Shown here piece after piece: positions 11,705 through 23,204 of a DNA stretch of 64,000 nt (positions within the stretch are counted from its first letter, which is position 1; every line of letters begins with the position of its first letter). The notes beneath the pieces are model-generated. The model was not told the origin of the DNA, searched no databases, and saw only the letters and a program-made list of their open reading frames with translations. The DNA is from Pilaira anomala (taxonomy: Eukaryota > Mucoromycota > Mucoromycetes > Mucorales > Mucoraceae). Where the stretch lies: the NCBI GenBank assembly GCA_025716855.1, contig JAIXMQ010000019.1:275001-339000 (forward strand), in the 5' to 3' direction. The translations under genes were made by a program, and so were the position numbers.

Positions 11705-13180
11705 AATATTTGATTAGTTAAAATGTAAGAAGAAATAAAAAGGAAAATTACATACTTGCCATGAAATATCTCTTTTTTTTTTACAATCTAAGCTCCGGCT
11801 ATGTGCTCCACTTCTGTTATGTGCTTAGTTATCCTAGACCAAGTTTGCTTATAATCAAGTATAAGCTGATTTAATTCTTTCTAGTTACAATAAGTACCTA
11901 ATAATTATGATCTAAAAGTGACTTAGAATAAACACAATTATTAACTTGATGAACGCAGTGAATCAAATTAATCCCGCTTTGCATGTGCAGATAAATGGTA
12001 ATATATGATAAATATAATTAATGCCTATTAGCATACATCTGTTTTGACATTTACAAATGATGAAGCAAAAGGATGATTTAATTTTTGACTAGTATGTAAA
12101 TAGTTTTGCTGTTAGTACCAGGAGAAATTACCACCCCTTTAATACTTGCAAAAATACCATTGCTACACTTAATATACCTTATACATACAAGTATTTTACA
12201 TCTTTACATAAAAAACATCACAAAAAGCCAGTTATAAAACTGCAGCCATTACTTTGACAGCGCATAAAAAGAGTTAAAGCCTTATTTTTTTAATTTGAAA
12301 AAAAAAACAATACATAAAAAGAAAAGTTTTAATTCACAAACAAAGTTATCATATTTTATGTCTGCGCAATCAAATAGAATAAATATGCTGTGCATTGTTG
12401 TATTGTCTCGTAAATCTTTAAGCTTCTATTGCCAACAACACAGGTACATTTTTTTTTTTTCGCACGGTGGCAATAATTGGTGATTCAGGCTTAATGAGTG
12501 GGAGTGAGTAAAATAGAAAAAACAAACAGACATAATCATATTAGCATAGCGTAAAAAAAAAGGGCTAATTTTTTTTTTTTTAAAACATACTAATGGTATG
12601 AATATGTACTCACAAAAATAAGAAATATTCTAACAAACTAAGAATTCTTTACTAGAAAATTGCAAATGTTTGTTGATTTATTATGCAATTACGAGACCAA
12701 GATTAAGCCCTGAATATTTTATTTTCGATATGTGGGCACCGACATAAGCCAAAAAAAAACAGTTAAAAAATCGACAGAAATTCTCACCAAGTCTCTCTAC
12801 TATGAAGATACTACCACGCCTAGTGCAGCCTAATTTATGAGAATTGATGCGAGGGGTCTTACTTTCAAAGTTTAAAAAAATTGATTAATAGATATAAAAA
12901 AAAAGCAATGAGCCTTTAAGTAAAAAAAAAAAAAAAATCTAGTGCTTGGGTAATTTACGATGTAAAACTAAAAGTCTACTTTCTGTAGCAAGAACAACCA
13001 AATTCTAAAACTATTTGTGCTCTTTGCTGTTATAATTTGTAAGAAGCAGATGTATTCAGAACTGACATATAACAGTAATAGTTTCTTAATAAGGCATAAA
13101 TGTGCACATGGCACATGATCAATGTAGTTACTACACACTAATCTGTCATTTTTATTATAAACAAAGAAATATTATGTCAT
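11705..13180. other. Spacer between the two aldo/keto reductase copies
   Basis: About 1.5 kb of AT-rich DNA with several A/T homopolymers (for example 12928-12941). I see no exon-like block. It is not itself duplicated elsewhere in the window as far as I can see. Confidence 0.6.
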
Positions 13181-14272
13181 TTAAATACTATTTCGAGGGA
13201 TGTAAGGCTCTTCAAGACACTTGACTTCTTCTTCTGTCAATTTTATATCCAAAGATCCAATCAAATCATGCAAATGTTCTGTTTTACTAACACCTACAAT
13301 CGGTGAAGTAACATACTTTTTAGTAAAGAGCCATGCTAAAGCAATTTGCGCGTTTGTCTTGCTATGCTTCTTGGCAATTTCTTCAATACGGTCAATAATT
13401 ATTTCATCGTTTTCTTTTTCTTTGCTTGAAAGTTGAAATCCAGTCTCGGTACGAGTTGTTTTTCTGTTTTTACCAGTAAGCGCACCCATTGCTAAAGGAG
13501 ACCAAGGGATACCTGCAATTCCAGAATCAAGACAATAAGGATTCATTTCCCTTTCTTCTTCACGATAAATCAAGTTGTACAAGTTTTGCATGGAAACAAA
13601 TTTTGCCCAACCACGACGTTCAGCAATAGAATTGAGCTTTTGAAATTGCCATGCAGCCATAGTACTAGCACCAATATATCGGACTTTACCAGAACGAACC
13701 AAATCATTTAATGCTTCCATGATTTCTTCCATAGGAGTTTCCTATTGACAAAAAGCTGTTAATTTTAATGAAGCTTCACTTTAGTATAATTAAAAGTCAC
13801 TTACAGTATCTAAACGATGGATTTGGTAAAGATCAATATAGTCTACATCAAGTCTCTTCAAAGAAGCCTCAACCGCATCAAAAATATGCTTACGGGAAAG
13901 ACCAAACATATTGACCATATCAGGATTTTCTTTCAAATCATCTCTTCCATGCTGTGTAACATCTTCATAAACGGGTGCATATACTTTAGTAGCAATAACA
14001 ATACGGCCTCTGGGTGCACCGATTTCCTTTAAAGCTTTTCCTAGTACAATTTCACTTACACCATTAGAGTAAGTATTGGCGGTATCAAAAAAGTTGATAC
14101 CAGCCGCATATGCTTCTTTGATAAGTTTGATAGATTCTTCTTCATCTTTAACCCAAGGACTCCAGGAAGAACTTCCGTAAGACATACAGCCAAGACACAG
14201 TTTAGATACCCTCATGCCAGTGTTTCCAAAGCGAGTGTATTGCATTTTAGTAGTTTCTGTTCCAGATGACAT
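13181..14272 (-). CDS. Aldo/keto reductase, tandem copy 2
   Basis: Second member of the pair. Two exons: 14272-13805 and 13741-13181, same phase 0 junction as copy 1. The start MSSGTETTKMQYTRFGNTG at 14272 is preferred; a longer in-frame Met at 14362 would add a hydrophobic stretch of UTR-like sequence. Exon 1 is almost identical to copy 1 from MQYTRF on, and the short intron is also similar, which points to a recent tandem duplication. Divergence concentrates in exon 2 after GKNRKT (a shorter variable loop, FQLSSKEKENDE) and at the C terminus (EEPYIPRNSI). The Asp/Tyr/Lys/His tetrad is intact, so it is probably active, possibly with changed substrate range or expression. Confidence 0.93.
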
Positions 14273-16703
14273 TGTGATAATATTTTCTGTAAGACTAAAG
14301 ATAAGAAGAAAGAGAAATTTTGGACAATATTTAGCCTCATTTATAAGTTTCGATAATGACATACGTAATCAGTGTTACGTATATGTTTGTCAATATATAC
14401 TTGGGTTACGCGTTAATTTCTAGATTTGGAGAAAAAATCAGCTACCTCACCAACTAGCTCTTTAATATTTTGTACTATAAACCTTAGTAAAATTTGTAAG
14501 GTAAGTCGGGGGAAAATAGTACCGAAAACCAAAAGGGGAAAGATACGCGTACCATATTTGCCCACCATATTTTTTTATGCACCACATTTCTTCGCGCGTC
14601 ATTTTTTTTTTACACGCCAACAAAAACTTTTTTTTTTTTTCTTCTCTTGTCATTTTATTTCTTTTTTTTATATTCTAAACGAATCTTCCTCGCCGTTACC
14701 CTTTTAATTTCTTCTTTAATTACATACGTCTCTACTCAGACAAGAGCTTGTTCAAGAAATAAATAGCCTTGAAACCTGCATAAAACATGTTGTCAGTGGT
14801 AAGTCATATCAAAACTCTAAAACCTTCATCAGAAAGAAGTGATTTATTGTCTAATAAATTCCAATAGTAGTGTCCGTGAAATAAATATAGTGCGCGTATC
14901 TTTCCCCATGTTCGTGATGAATTTCTATGATCTCAAACAAAAACATGATAAGTCATAAAAACAAATATGCATTTTTTAGCAAAAAAAAGGCCCTCTATGT
15001 ATTCAATAGCAATCTTTTCAGAAACCATAAAAATTAGAAAACCAAGGAGAGTTCGACCGAACTTATGTTTTAAGTATATGTAAAAGTTACATTACTTGCT
15101 CTTGTCATAAAAATCTTGCTTTTAAAAAGTGATAGAACTTTCTTTATAAAGATACCAATAAAAATTCTCACATTTAACAACATAATAGCTAGACAAAACT
15201 TGTATAAAATCTGTTTTTTTTTTAGTATATCACAATGAAGACAAAAAGAAAAATAATTGGGTTATGTATTATGAGTATGGGATAGTGTTACTGAAGCGAA
15301 TGACCAAGTTACATACCAGAAAGTATTTGTTTGTTTTTTTCACCTTAGTATATATATATATATATATATATATATCAAAATGTATGTTGTACTCGAATGA
15401 AGTTGAGTTGTACTGACAAAGCTATTAGTATTAAAATCCAGTATTTTACTAGTAAACCAATGGGTATTGAGAGATGACAAGATATGGATTTCTATTACTC
15501 ATTTTAAGATGCTTAGGGTGTTCTCAAGGACTTGGCCTTCCTGTATTTCTAATTTTTATCGAATTGTAAAAAGTTAAATAGGGTTAAATGGGGTAGTCTG
15601 GTTTAACTGTGTAATAGGTGTGGATTATTGCATTTACTATTAAACTTAATTACGAATTTGGTAATCATAGCTTAAATAGTAGGCGTAAATAAATTAGATA
15701 TCTAATATTTAAGACCATCGTGATAGCCATCTACAACAGTAGGGAGAATTTAGAGAAAGCCGTAGAACAGTTTCGATGAAAGTTATAGACAAAACGGTAG
15801 CACATAAATGCAACACCTACTGCAGTTTTTTTTGTCTCATACAGCTTGAGCTACAATATCATATTTACTAGCAATTCTTTGTACACTTTGCATAAAATGC
15901 ATATGAGAACCCTTCAGAAAAAATTTCAATGCTTTTGTATTTCTACGAAACCAATTCAAAGTTCTAGACAGAGAGCAATTGTTGAATATTGCGGAAAACC
16001 TGAAGTGCCACAAACTATTGACTGAAGAAAAAAATATCTAATCGAATTGCTAGGACATGTAATCCCATGCCTGCTGAAATTCTATACAACTTACCAGTCA
16101 TTCTAAACGGCAAATTATTTAATGCTATAATATAAATGCATCCTAAACGTTTTGAAGTCAAAAAAAAACATATCATTTTTAGGTCAATTTGATTTAACTT
16201 GTCGAATTTTTTCTTTTTTCAAAAGGACAAAACTTTTATATATAGGAACAAACATTTTTGGCTCAGTGTCATTAAATTTTTTGGTAAATGACATTTATCT
16301 TTTAGTTACAAAATTTACCGTTCTTACTGTAATTTGGGCTTTGTTGTTTTTTTGTACCCCCAAAAGGTCCATATTTGTCTGAACTTTAAAGTACTGTAAA
16401 CGTATTCGTCATCTTTTTCATCCACAATGGGTACATCATTGTTTATATTGTTTAAACACAAGATTAAATAAAAGATATATATATTATCCTCTACAAATAC
16501 AGAAGTGTGATTATCGTACCAATAAAAAAGAAATATAAAAATCAATGGTTCATTTTTCTATTTTGTTCAAATGTGTCACGAAACCCTTAAAAAGTAAATT
16601 TATTGTTATTGTTTTTATCTGAAAACATAAAAAGAGTTGTCGAATATGTAACTAAGGAAAAGTGTTTCTTTCTTCTGTACAAAATAATAATAATAACAAT
16701 AAT
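14273..16703. other. Long AT-rich intergenic region
   Basis: About 2.4 kb with no exon that I can support. It contains a TA microsatellite (about 15350-15375) and scattered A/T runs. The short ORFs on either strand are Phe/Lys-rich translations of homopolymers. Confidence 0.55.
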
Positions 16704-17092
16704 ATGGGTGGCACTATCTCCAAGTCAAAGATATTTGTTTCTCCAAAGCAATCACATTCAAAGCAATTTTCCTGCTCCACTACCTCTTCTGAAAGAACAA
16801 TGGTTGACCCAACGACGGAGTTGAAAGATGTAGACGGTGTAAACAAAAAACCTTCTATTCTGCCAAATAACAGTTTCTTTGGTAATTTTCGTGACCAAAA
16901 AAGAAAAAATAAGGACAAAAAAGTTCAACAATATCATTATACAGCCAACATAAGTAGTATTTCAAGAAGAAGACCAAAGTACAATAAAAAAAAGAAAGTT
17001 GTGACTAAAAGTATTATTGGAAGACCATCAAATTTCAAGGTGTGTATGCATATACTAAGCATAAAAAAAAGTAATATGATGATCAATGACTT

Positions 17093-17123
<31 letters not shown>

Positions 17124-17518
17124 GCATTTAACCTCTTCTTCTACAAATTATCAAATGCAATCTTTGAAGGACCAAGGTGACGAAGTATGTATTCAAAAGA
17201 AGAAGCTGCTAATAAAGTATTAATTACAAATTATGAATTTAGGATGCTAAAATAGCTGCACAAATGATCGTCCTGTCCGCTTTGATTAAACCGTTACCAA
17301 ATAATGAAAAGATGCCTATCATTCCACCCAGATCTTCTTCATATGGTAATTCTATCTATGTCAAACATTTCCCTATCCCTGCAACAACAACTATAGCCAC
17401 CCCCTCAATAAAGAAGAATAAGAAGAAAGTTGGAATGAAAAATGGCTCTATAGCAAAATCCTCCATAGCTCGTAAACGTGCGCAAAATAATATCAGGGCT
17501 GCCAAGAAAATATCATAA
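16704..17518 (+). CDS. Small CRIB-domain protein, candidate Cdc42/Rac effector
   Basis: Three in-phase exons, 16704-17039, 17125-17184 and 17243-17518, give 223 residues. Splicing exon 1 to exon 2 creates SIIGRPSNFKHLTSSSTN at about residues 102-119. This closely matches the CRIB motif of small Cdc42 effectors (CDC42SE/SPEC: MIGEPxNFxHLTHIG). The N terminus MGGTISKSK fits N-myristoylation (Gly2, Ser6), which would place the protein on membranes. The C terminus is rich in Lys/Arg (KKNKKKVGMKNGS, RKRAQNN), a further membrane-binding or nuclear signal. No kinase domain follows, so it is an adaptor-type effector rather than a PAK. The second acceptor lies directly after a TA repeat (17100-17123), where slippage could affect splicing. 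Confidence 0.75.
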
Positions 17519-18612
17519 TCTGTCAATCTTATTTTTTATTGCATTGTTATATTTTAAAAGAGAAAAAAAAGGGGTATATCAAGCTTGTCATATTGATCGA
17601 TACATACACACACAAACAAACACTTACACAAAATACAGTCCCAAGTTCACAAAAACAGAAGACAAATATAAAAACTATTCCCTTTGCTATACAATAAATG
17701 TACTTGTATAGTAAAGTGTAGTTTTTGTTTAAAACCGAAAAACGCCTTTTCTCCCACAGATGTGTCATTGTTATGAATGATGATAACCCCCTTTTCTTTT
17801 TCATTTTTATATATATTTATGTCCATTTCCCTCTCTACATGTATACTTTTATTTACACCTCCGTTCTATCATATATCTAATTGCTATTATATCTACTATT
17901 ACCGTATTATCATAATTTTTTAAACTTTATACTCATCAATAAATTCTTCGTATTATCTTAAATTCGTGGTATATTTTGATTTTTTTTTATGAATATGCAA
18001 AAAAAAAAAAAAAAAAAAAAAAAGAAGGAATAGCTAATTCATGTATAAGTTAATAATGCAATTTTGATATGGACAACGAAAAATATATAATGTAATTCCT
18101 TTTGGCGACAAACAAAAACAAATGTAACGAGTTACTAAATTGATTTCATTTGAATACCTATAATTAAAAATAATAGTATAATTTGTTAAATTGTGTATGG
18201 TCTATTGCTCTTTTTTTTTCTTTTTAAAGATAAAAGATAAAAGAAAGGGATATAAAAAAATTTCTATTATGCGACTTATGAGAGAAAATGTCTAGTAATT
18301 TTTACGGATTTTGAGGAGATACGAAAAAAAAAAGCTGCTCTCATCCCTCCCACTCCTCTCAAAAAAAAATTAGACAGGAACATTTTCAGGGCCTTTCATC
18401 TTTTAATAGTTAATGCATATATTACAAAATTTTATTATTTTTTTTTTCATATATAAAGAGGCTAAATTATATTTTCAGTAGAAACCTCTTATTCGATCTA
18501 TAACATTATTTTTTTTAATAGTTTTTGATATATACAGCTTCAGACAACTTATTTTTTTTTCTCATTATAATTTTACATAAAAACATAGCTTACTAAAAGA
18601 AATATAGAAATT
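17519..18612. other. Intergenic, AT-rich
   Basis: Contains an A tract of about 24 nt (17999-18023). A TATA-like TATATAAA lies at about 18451-18458, some 155 bp before the next start codon, and could be its core promoter. Nothing coding is seen. Confidence 0.5.
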
Positions 18613-19470
18613 ATGAAATTTATTATCGCTATCTTCACCGTTTCAATGGCTGTTGCCGCCGTAAACGCCGCTGCTACCGGAGCCGAACTTCACCGGTAAA
18701 AAAATAAATAATCCAGAATCTCCATGTGTTCTTATTCTATTATTGTATACAGTGAACAACGTATTATGATGAGAAAGCGTCAGGTAGTTAATCCTACTGG
18801 AATGGTAAAAACTCAGGAACAAATAGATAGGGAGCAAATTGAAAATGTCCTCATTGAATTTAACAGACTTATTATGTCTCAGGAAGCCGCTAGACTCCAA
18901 GCTGCTGCTGTACCTGCTATGGCACCTGCTCCTATCCAACCTCAATACGCTCCAGTTGTGGCTCCCGCCATAGCTCCTGCTGCCCCGGCTGCTGCCCCTG
19001 CAGCTCTTCCAGCTGCTATACAAGCTTTAGTAGATAACGGTTGTGGCTCTGCTCCTGGAAGTACTGCTTGTAGTGGCGTTGCAGGTTCTACACCAGTTTA
19101 TGCTCAACCTGCTTCGTTTGCTCCCGTAGCTCAATTTGCTCCGGCTGCGCCAGCTGCACCGGTTGCTCCAATTGCACCTGTCGCCGCACCTGCCAAAGCA
19201 CCTGCCAAAAAGGAAGAAGAGGAAAAAGAAGGTAGTGAAGAAGAGAAAGAGGGTAGTGAAGAAGAGAAAGAAGGTGGCGAAGAAGAGAAAGAAGGTGGTG
19301 AAGAAGAGAAAGAAGGTAGTGAAGAAAAGGAGGATAAAGAAAGCGAGGAAAAGGATGAACCTGAAGATGAAGGTAATAAAAAAGTGGATAAAAGAGCTGA
19401 GACCCCAGAAACTAACCTGGTCGTCGCCCCTACTAAAGATTCCGAAGAAACTGATAATGATGAAGCTTAA
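18613..19470 (+). CDS. Predicted secreted Ala/Pro-rich protein with acidic heptad repeats
   Basis: Two exons, 18613-18695 and 18753-19470, give 266 residues. Exon 1 encodes a classic signal peptide (MKFIIAIFTVSMAVAAVNA) with a likely cut after AVNA. A dibasic MMRKRQVV follows, a possible Kex2 site. Residues about 75-190 are Ala/Pro/Val-rich with the segment GCGSAPGSTACSG, whose two Cys could pair. Then comes a run of near-exact 21-nt repeats encoding EEEKEGS/EEEKEGG (about 19216-19326), then more acidic sequence and DKRAETPETN, another Lys-Arg site. Low-complexity secreted proteins of this type often act at the cell wall or surface. I recognise no family; the function is unknown. Confidence 0.72.
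19216..19326 (+). repeat. 21-bp tandem repeat inside the secreted-protein gene
   Basis: About five imperfect copies of a GAAGAAGAGAAAGAAGGTGG-like unit. Each encodes a heptad of the form EEEKEGS or EEEKEGG, in frame. Confidence 0.9.
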
Positions 19471-20612
19471 TTTTTTTTTAGTAAAGCAATCATAATTCAG
19501 AAAGTAACAAATGTTACTTTTTGCGCATATTTCATTTAACATATACATAATATCATTCATTCCATACCATTTACCTATACTTTTCAAGAACCACTACAAT
19601 AAATTCAATCAAATAGCATAGTAACAAATGAACCCCTATTTTCTTTTATGTATTATCATTTTTTTTTACAAAAAAAAAGAGAGAGAAAAAAAAGACAGCA
19701 GGCCAAGATTTTATTTTATGTTTATAGGTGGATCAAACATAAATTTAAACTTCTTATTTTTGACATATTTTGTTTCTTTTTAATCAACCGTTGCTTCTTA
19801 ATATTGTTATACCCGGTTCATATCACTGGAGAAAAATAAGCTATGTATATGCAATCATATATGTTCACGCTATAAACGTACTAGCTTTGTTTATTTCATG
19901 CAAAATGGCCGATGATGATACCGTTAATATCCACTTAATTTTTTTGTTTTCCTCGGATTGTGATGATGTCTATGTTCTGGCATGACGAATTTCATTATTA
20001 ACCATTATTCAGTTTTACCTCCCCCTCCTTTTTATTTCATCTCTATTGTTTGCTAACTGGATAATTTAAACATAAGTATGTAAGATGACTATAGATCTTT
20101 TGAGATTACTACCATTGAAGCATGTGTCTACAACGGGTTTTTTTATTTGGTACGCTTACAGAGTTTATATTAAATTGGTAAGACTTATAATCGAAAATGA
20201 ATTCATTTGTAGATCTAACCTATTTTTTAACATTACATATAACCTCAATTAATTAAGGAGGGGCACCTTTTTTATATTTTTTAAGTGTAAATGGTTTTAG
20301 TAAGCTACAACTTATTAGTACCATTACCAATTGATCTATTTAAAAATCCAAATGAGATAAAATGTATCAAGCTTTTTTTTTGGATTAAGGAAGATTTACT
20401 ACCCGGTTCCATACGGAATCATCTTTTAACTGTGGCTCATAACACACGAAATTACTGGCTGATGGCGTTTGGACAAGTCTACATTGTTATAACAAAAAAA
20501 AAAATTATTATAAAAGGAAAGCTCGTTTCTCAGCATTTTAAACGAGAAAAATCTTGTTCTGTTTTTTTTTATTTGAATCTCTCTCTATCTCTTCTTTTTT
20601 TTTTGACAGAAA
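19471..20612. other. Intergenic and 5' region of the bZIP gene
   Basis: No convincing gene. An open stretch at 20291-20719 reads into the bZIP start in another frame and looks like pyrimidine-rich 5' UTR. A short ORF at 20085-20177 followed by a GTAAGA donor is discussed under rejected items. Confidence 0.5.
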
Positions 20613-21404
20613 ATGTCCTTATTTCTACCAATGTCTACCGACCAGTATCATGCAAAACCTATGGCTATATCATCTATTACATCACCTATTGGGATACAAT
20701 CATCAGGGACAGCTCATAATACAAATTCATCGTTGACCGGATGTCCATCACCCTCAGTATCCGCTCATTCAGATACAATATCTCCTCATTCTACAGGCAG
20801 TAAATCAGGATCTTCTTCTCCTACATCTCACTCTTTTTTCAACTACTCAACGTCATCTACATCTTCTTCCTCGAGTTCCCCTAATACTTTGAAACACAAA
20901 TCAGGTCAAGAAATGCATTTAAGTCAAACATCAAATTATTATCATCCATATCACCATTGTGGATCCCTTCGAGAACCAATATCTGAAACTGAGAATGGAA
21001 ATGTAAATGTAAATCCTGCAACTCCATCACTATCACTTCATGAAAGAAGGCTCCGAAATAAGACAGCTTCTGCCAAATACCGGGCAAAAAAGAACCAACA
21101 GTATGGAGAAATGAGATCCATGATTTCATCTTTAACCAAGGAAAATGAGCTACTGTTACGACAATTAGATCACGTACAACATGAAAACGGACACTTGAAA
21201 GCAACCTGTGATCGATTGCGTGGTAAAATTATGGCTCAAAAGATGTTAAAACAATATTTAGTTGATTCTGAACAACAATCTTTAGTTGCTAATCCGACAC
21301 CGATGGATAGCAATTGTTTTATGCACTACCATGCTGTACCAAACATGGCTCACAGGAAATATCCCGAATTGAACGACAAAGGAAATTGGGATAAAAGGGA
21401 TTGA
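20613..21404 (+). CDS. bZIP transcription factor, CYS3/MetR type
   Basis: Single-exon protein of 263 residues. The first 140 residues are Ser/Thr/Pro-rich with poly-Ser, a typical disordered activation region. The basic region is ERRLRNKTASAKYRAKKNQQ at about 144-163. A leucine zipper follows at about 170-205 (SLTKENELLLRQLDHVQHEN). The NKTASAKYRAKK core resembles fungal Cys3/MetR/Met28 factors (NTAASARFRxKKK) that control sulphur assimilation, more than Gcn4 or AP-1 types. Targets are inferred from the family only. The Met at 20613 was chosen; a second Met (MSTDQ) seven codons in is an alternative. The 5' flank is very pyrimidine-rich. Confidence 0.85.
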   Translation: MSLFLPMSTDQYHAKPMAISSITSPIGIQSSGTAHNTNSSLTGCPSPSVSAHSDTISPHSTGSKSGSSSPTSHSFFNYSTSSTSSSSSSPNTLKHKSGQEMHLSQTSNYYHPYHHCGSLREPISETENGNVNVNPATPSLSLHERRLRNKTASAKYRAKKNQQYGEMRSMISSLTKENELLLRQLDHVQHENGHLKATCDRLRGKIMAQKMLKQYLVDSEQQSLVANPTPMDSNCFMHYHAVPNMAHRKYPELNDKGNWDKRD

Positions 21405-21520
21405 TTTTATTTATTTACTGTTTCTCTTTTACCGTTTCAAATATTGAAAGCATAGTAAAACAATACTCTTTTTTTTTTTTGTTTTGGTGAGTTTACTCTC
21501 ATCAATGATTTAGCTAACAG

Positions 21521-21552
<32 letters not shown>

Positions 21553-21839
21553 TACATGTACCATTAAATAAATTTTCTTTTTACTCCACTATTACAAAAT
21601 GATATAAAAAAGGTCCGATTATTAGGAATGCAAGAAAAAAAAAGAGATAAAGCTGCTTATAATTTTCCTTGGACGAAGTTTTACTTCATTTTTTTATTTT
21701 TATTTTTTTTTTTTGCTATGGTGATCTAAATAGTAAAAATGAAATGGTGACAGAAAAAGAAGAAAAAAAAAAAAGTTAAAAATTACAGCTAAAATAAGTG
21801 GAATGACATGAACAAATATAAAACAAAAATAAAAGAAAT
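21405..21839. other. Intergenic between convergent bZIP and NOP15 genes
   Basis: Contains long T tracts (about 21470-21480 and 21521-21548) and A/T-rich 3' UTR sequence. No gene is seen. Confidence 0.6.
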
Positions 21840-22925
21840 TTAAGCCTAAAAAATATTAAGAACATTAGATAAAGTTATTAAATGTTTAATGTTAAAAACA
21901 CTTACATAGCTAGGGAAATCGTAATCGATACCAGCTGCCTTTAACTTTTCGCGCTTTTGCTCTTCATCTTTGAGAAGTTTGGCACGTTTTTCAGCTAATT
22001 TATCACCTACCAAAGGCTTGTTTTGTTGCTGACGGTTACGAAGAGCATAGTTGAAAGGCTTATAGACCTTGTTGGCACCAACAAATAACTTTTCGTGGAC
22101 CTTCTCGGCAGGAATCAATTTACATTTAAGGAGATTGTTGAATAAAAGATAATTATCCATAGTTTCGGTGACAATTTGAGCAACATCGGCAGACTCGAAC
22201 TCGATGAAAGCATAATGCTTGGGGGCTCCAGTCTTCTTATTACGAGAAAGACGAAGTCTGCTAATATCACCAAATTGACTGAAATATCCCTTCATTTCCT
22301 TTTCGTAAAAACCATGGGGAATACGACCAACGTAAACAACACCCTTTTCCTCAACCTTGGCAGGCTATATTAAAAAAAATCATAATATATTTTTTTAATA
22401 TCTTGTTCCCTTTTTCTAAATAAAATAAAAACCTACCTTAATAGCCTTGGCCTTCTTTTCAAATGTCTTTTTGGTTTCCTCCATACTTTCCTTTAACTTT
22501 TCAGCATCCAAAGCAACAACATTTACATTGCTATCAATGGCATCGGCTTCATCGTCGGAGGAATCCTCACCTTCACTGCTGGCAATGTCACCCAAGATCT
22601 CCTTTCTTAAAGCTTCTTCTTGTTCTTCAGTAAGCTCTTCCTCTTCCTCTTCCTCAACAGCAGCAGGAATAACTTCTTCCTCACTCTCTTCGCTTTCAAC
22701 AACAGTTTCAGTTACAACAACCTTCTTTGCCTTAGTAGTCTTAGCAGCCTTCTTGGTCTTAGGCTCTTCTTCAGTCAACTTCTTGGAGAAAGTAACACGC
22801 TTTCTCTTAGATCCGGCTTCAGCATCTTCAGTAGCAACAACCTTCTTTGTGGCAGCTGTAACCTTCTTAACGGGTGCTTTCTTGGCAGGTGCCTTGGTAT
22901 TCTTTTTTGCGTTGACAGCAGCCAT
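21840..22925 (-). CDS. NOP15: NOP15 / NIFK-like RRM protein for 60S ribosome biogenesis
   Basis: Nop15 binds ITS2 in pre-60S particles. Three exons: 22925-22437, 22364-21906 and 21845-21840, giving 317 residues. The N-terminal half is Lys/Ala-rich with nuclear-signal clusters (SKRKRVTFSKK), then an acidic stretch (EEEEEELTEEQEEALRKE). The RRM spans about 170-250: RNP2-like VVYVGRIPHGFYEKEMKGYF, RNP1-like KHYAFIEFES, and the family marker ETMDNYLLFNNLLKCKLIP. The C-terminal helix AKLLKDEEQKREKLKAAGID matches the yeast end (LAKSGIEF). The last exon appears to be only an Ala codon plus stop after a TTTTTTAG acceptor. Reading on instead gives a short unrelated extension. Confidence 0.92.
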
Positions 22926-23121
22926 GTTTGATTTATATAAAGTTTACTTAAAAAAAGAATATAAAAGTTAAAAAAAAAATTCTTGGTTGAATGGCGAAGA
23001 AAGAAAAAAAAAGGGAAAGGCAGTCACTTCAGTCGTCACAAGCATACATATTTTTTTTTGCAGTGAGCCAATGCTCATGCATCTTCTCAGGTTACACAAG
23101 AAAATTAAAGAAAACAAAAAG

Positions 23122-23204
23122 CGACGGCTGCAGGATTTGAACCTGCGCGTACAAAGTACATTGGGTTTCGAATCCAACTCCATAGACCACTCGGACAAGC
23201 CGTC
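23122..23204 (-). tRNA. tRNA-Ser (anticodon CGA)
   Basis: The minus-strand sequence folds as a type II tRNA. The 7-bp acceptor GACGGCT pairs with AGCCGTC, with discriminator G. The D arm follows TGTCCGAGTGGTC. The anticodon loop is TTCGAAA (CGA, reads UCG). The long variable arm contains GTAC-TTT-GTAC. The T arm is GCAGG-TTCAAAT-CCTGC. No intron is seen. The anticodon stem has an A.C mismatch at 31-39 (TTGGA/CCCAA). Confidence 0.95.

Noticed and set aside
20085..20177. Short ORF (MTIDLLRLLPLKHV...) followed by GTAAGA and a downstream TAG acceptor
   Set aside because: Splicing gives only 32 residues with no recognised family. It may be a tiny mitochondrial-type protein, but the evidence is too thin.
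20291..20719. 142-codon ORF overlapping the bZIP start
   Set aside because: Composition is low complexity and it overlaps a clear bZIP gene in another frame; it looks like 5' UTR.
22447..22971. 174-codon plus-strand ORF over NOP15 exon 1
   Set aside because: Ser/Ala-rich antisense translation of a Lys/Glu-rich gene.
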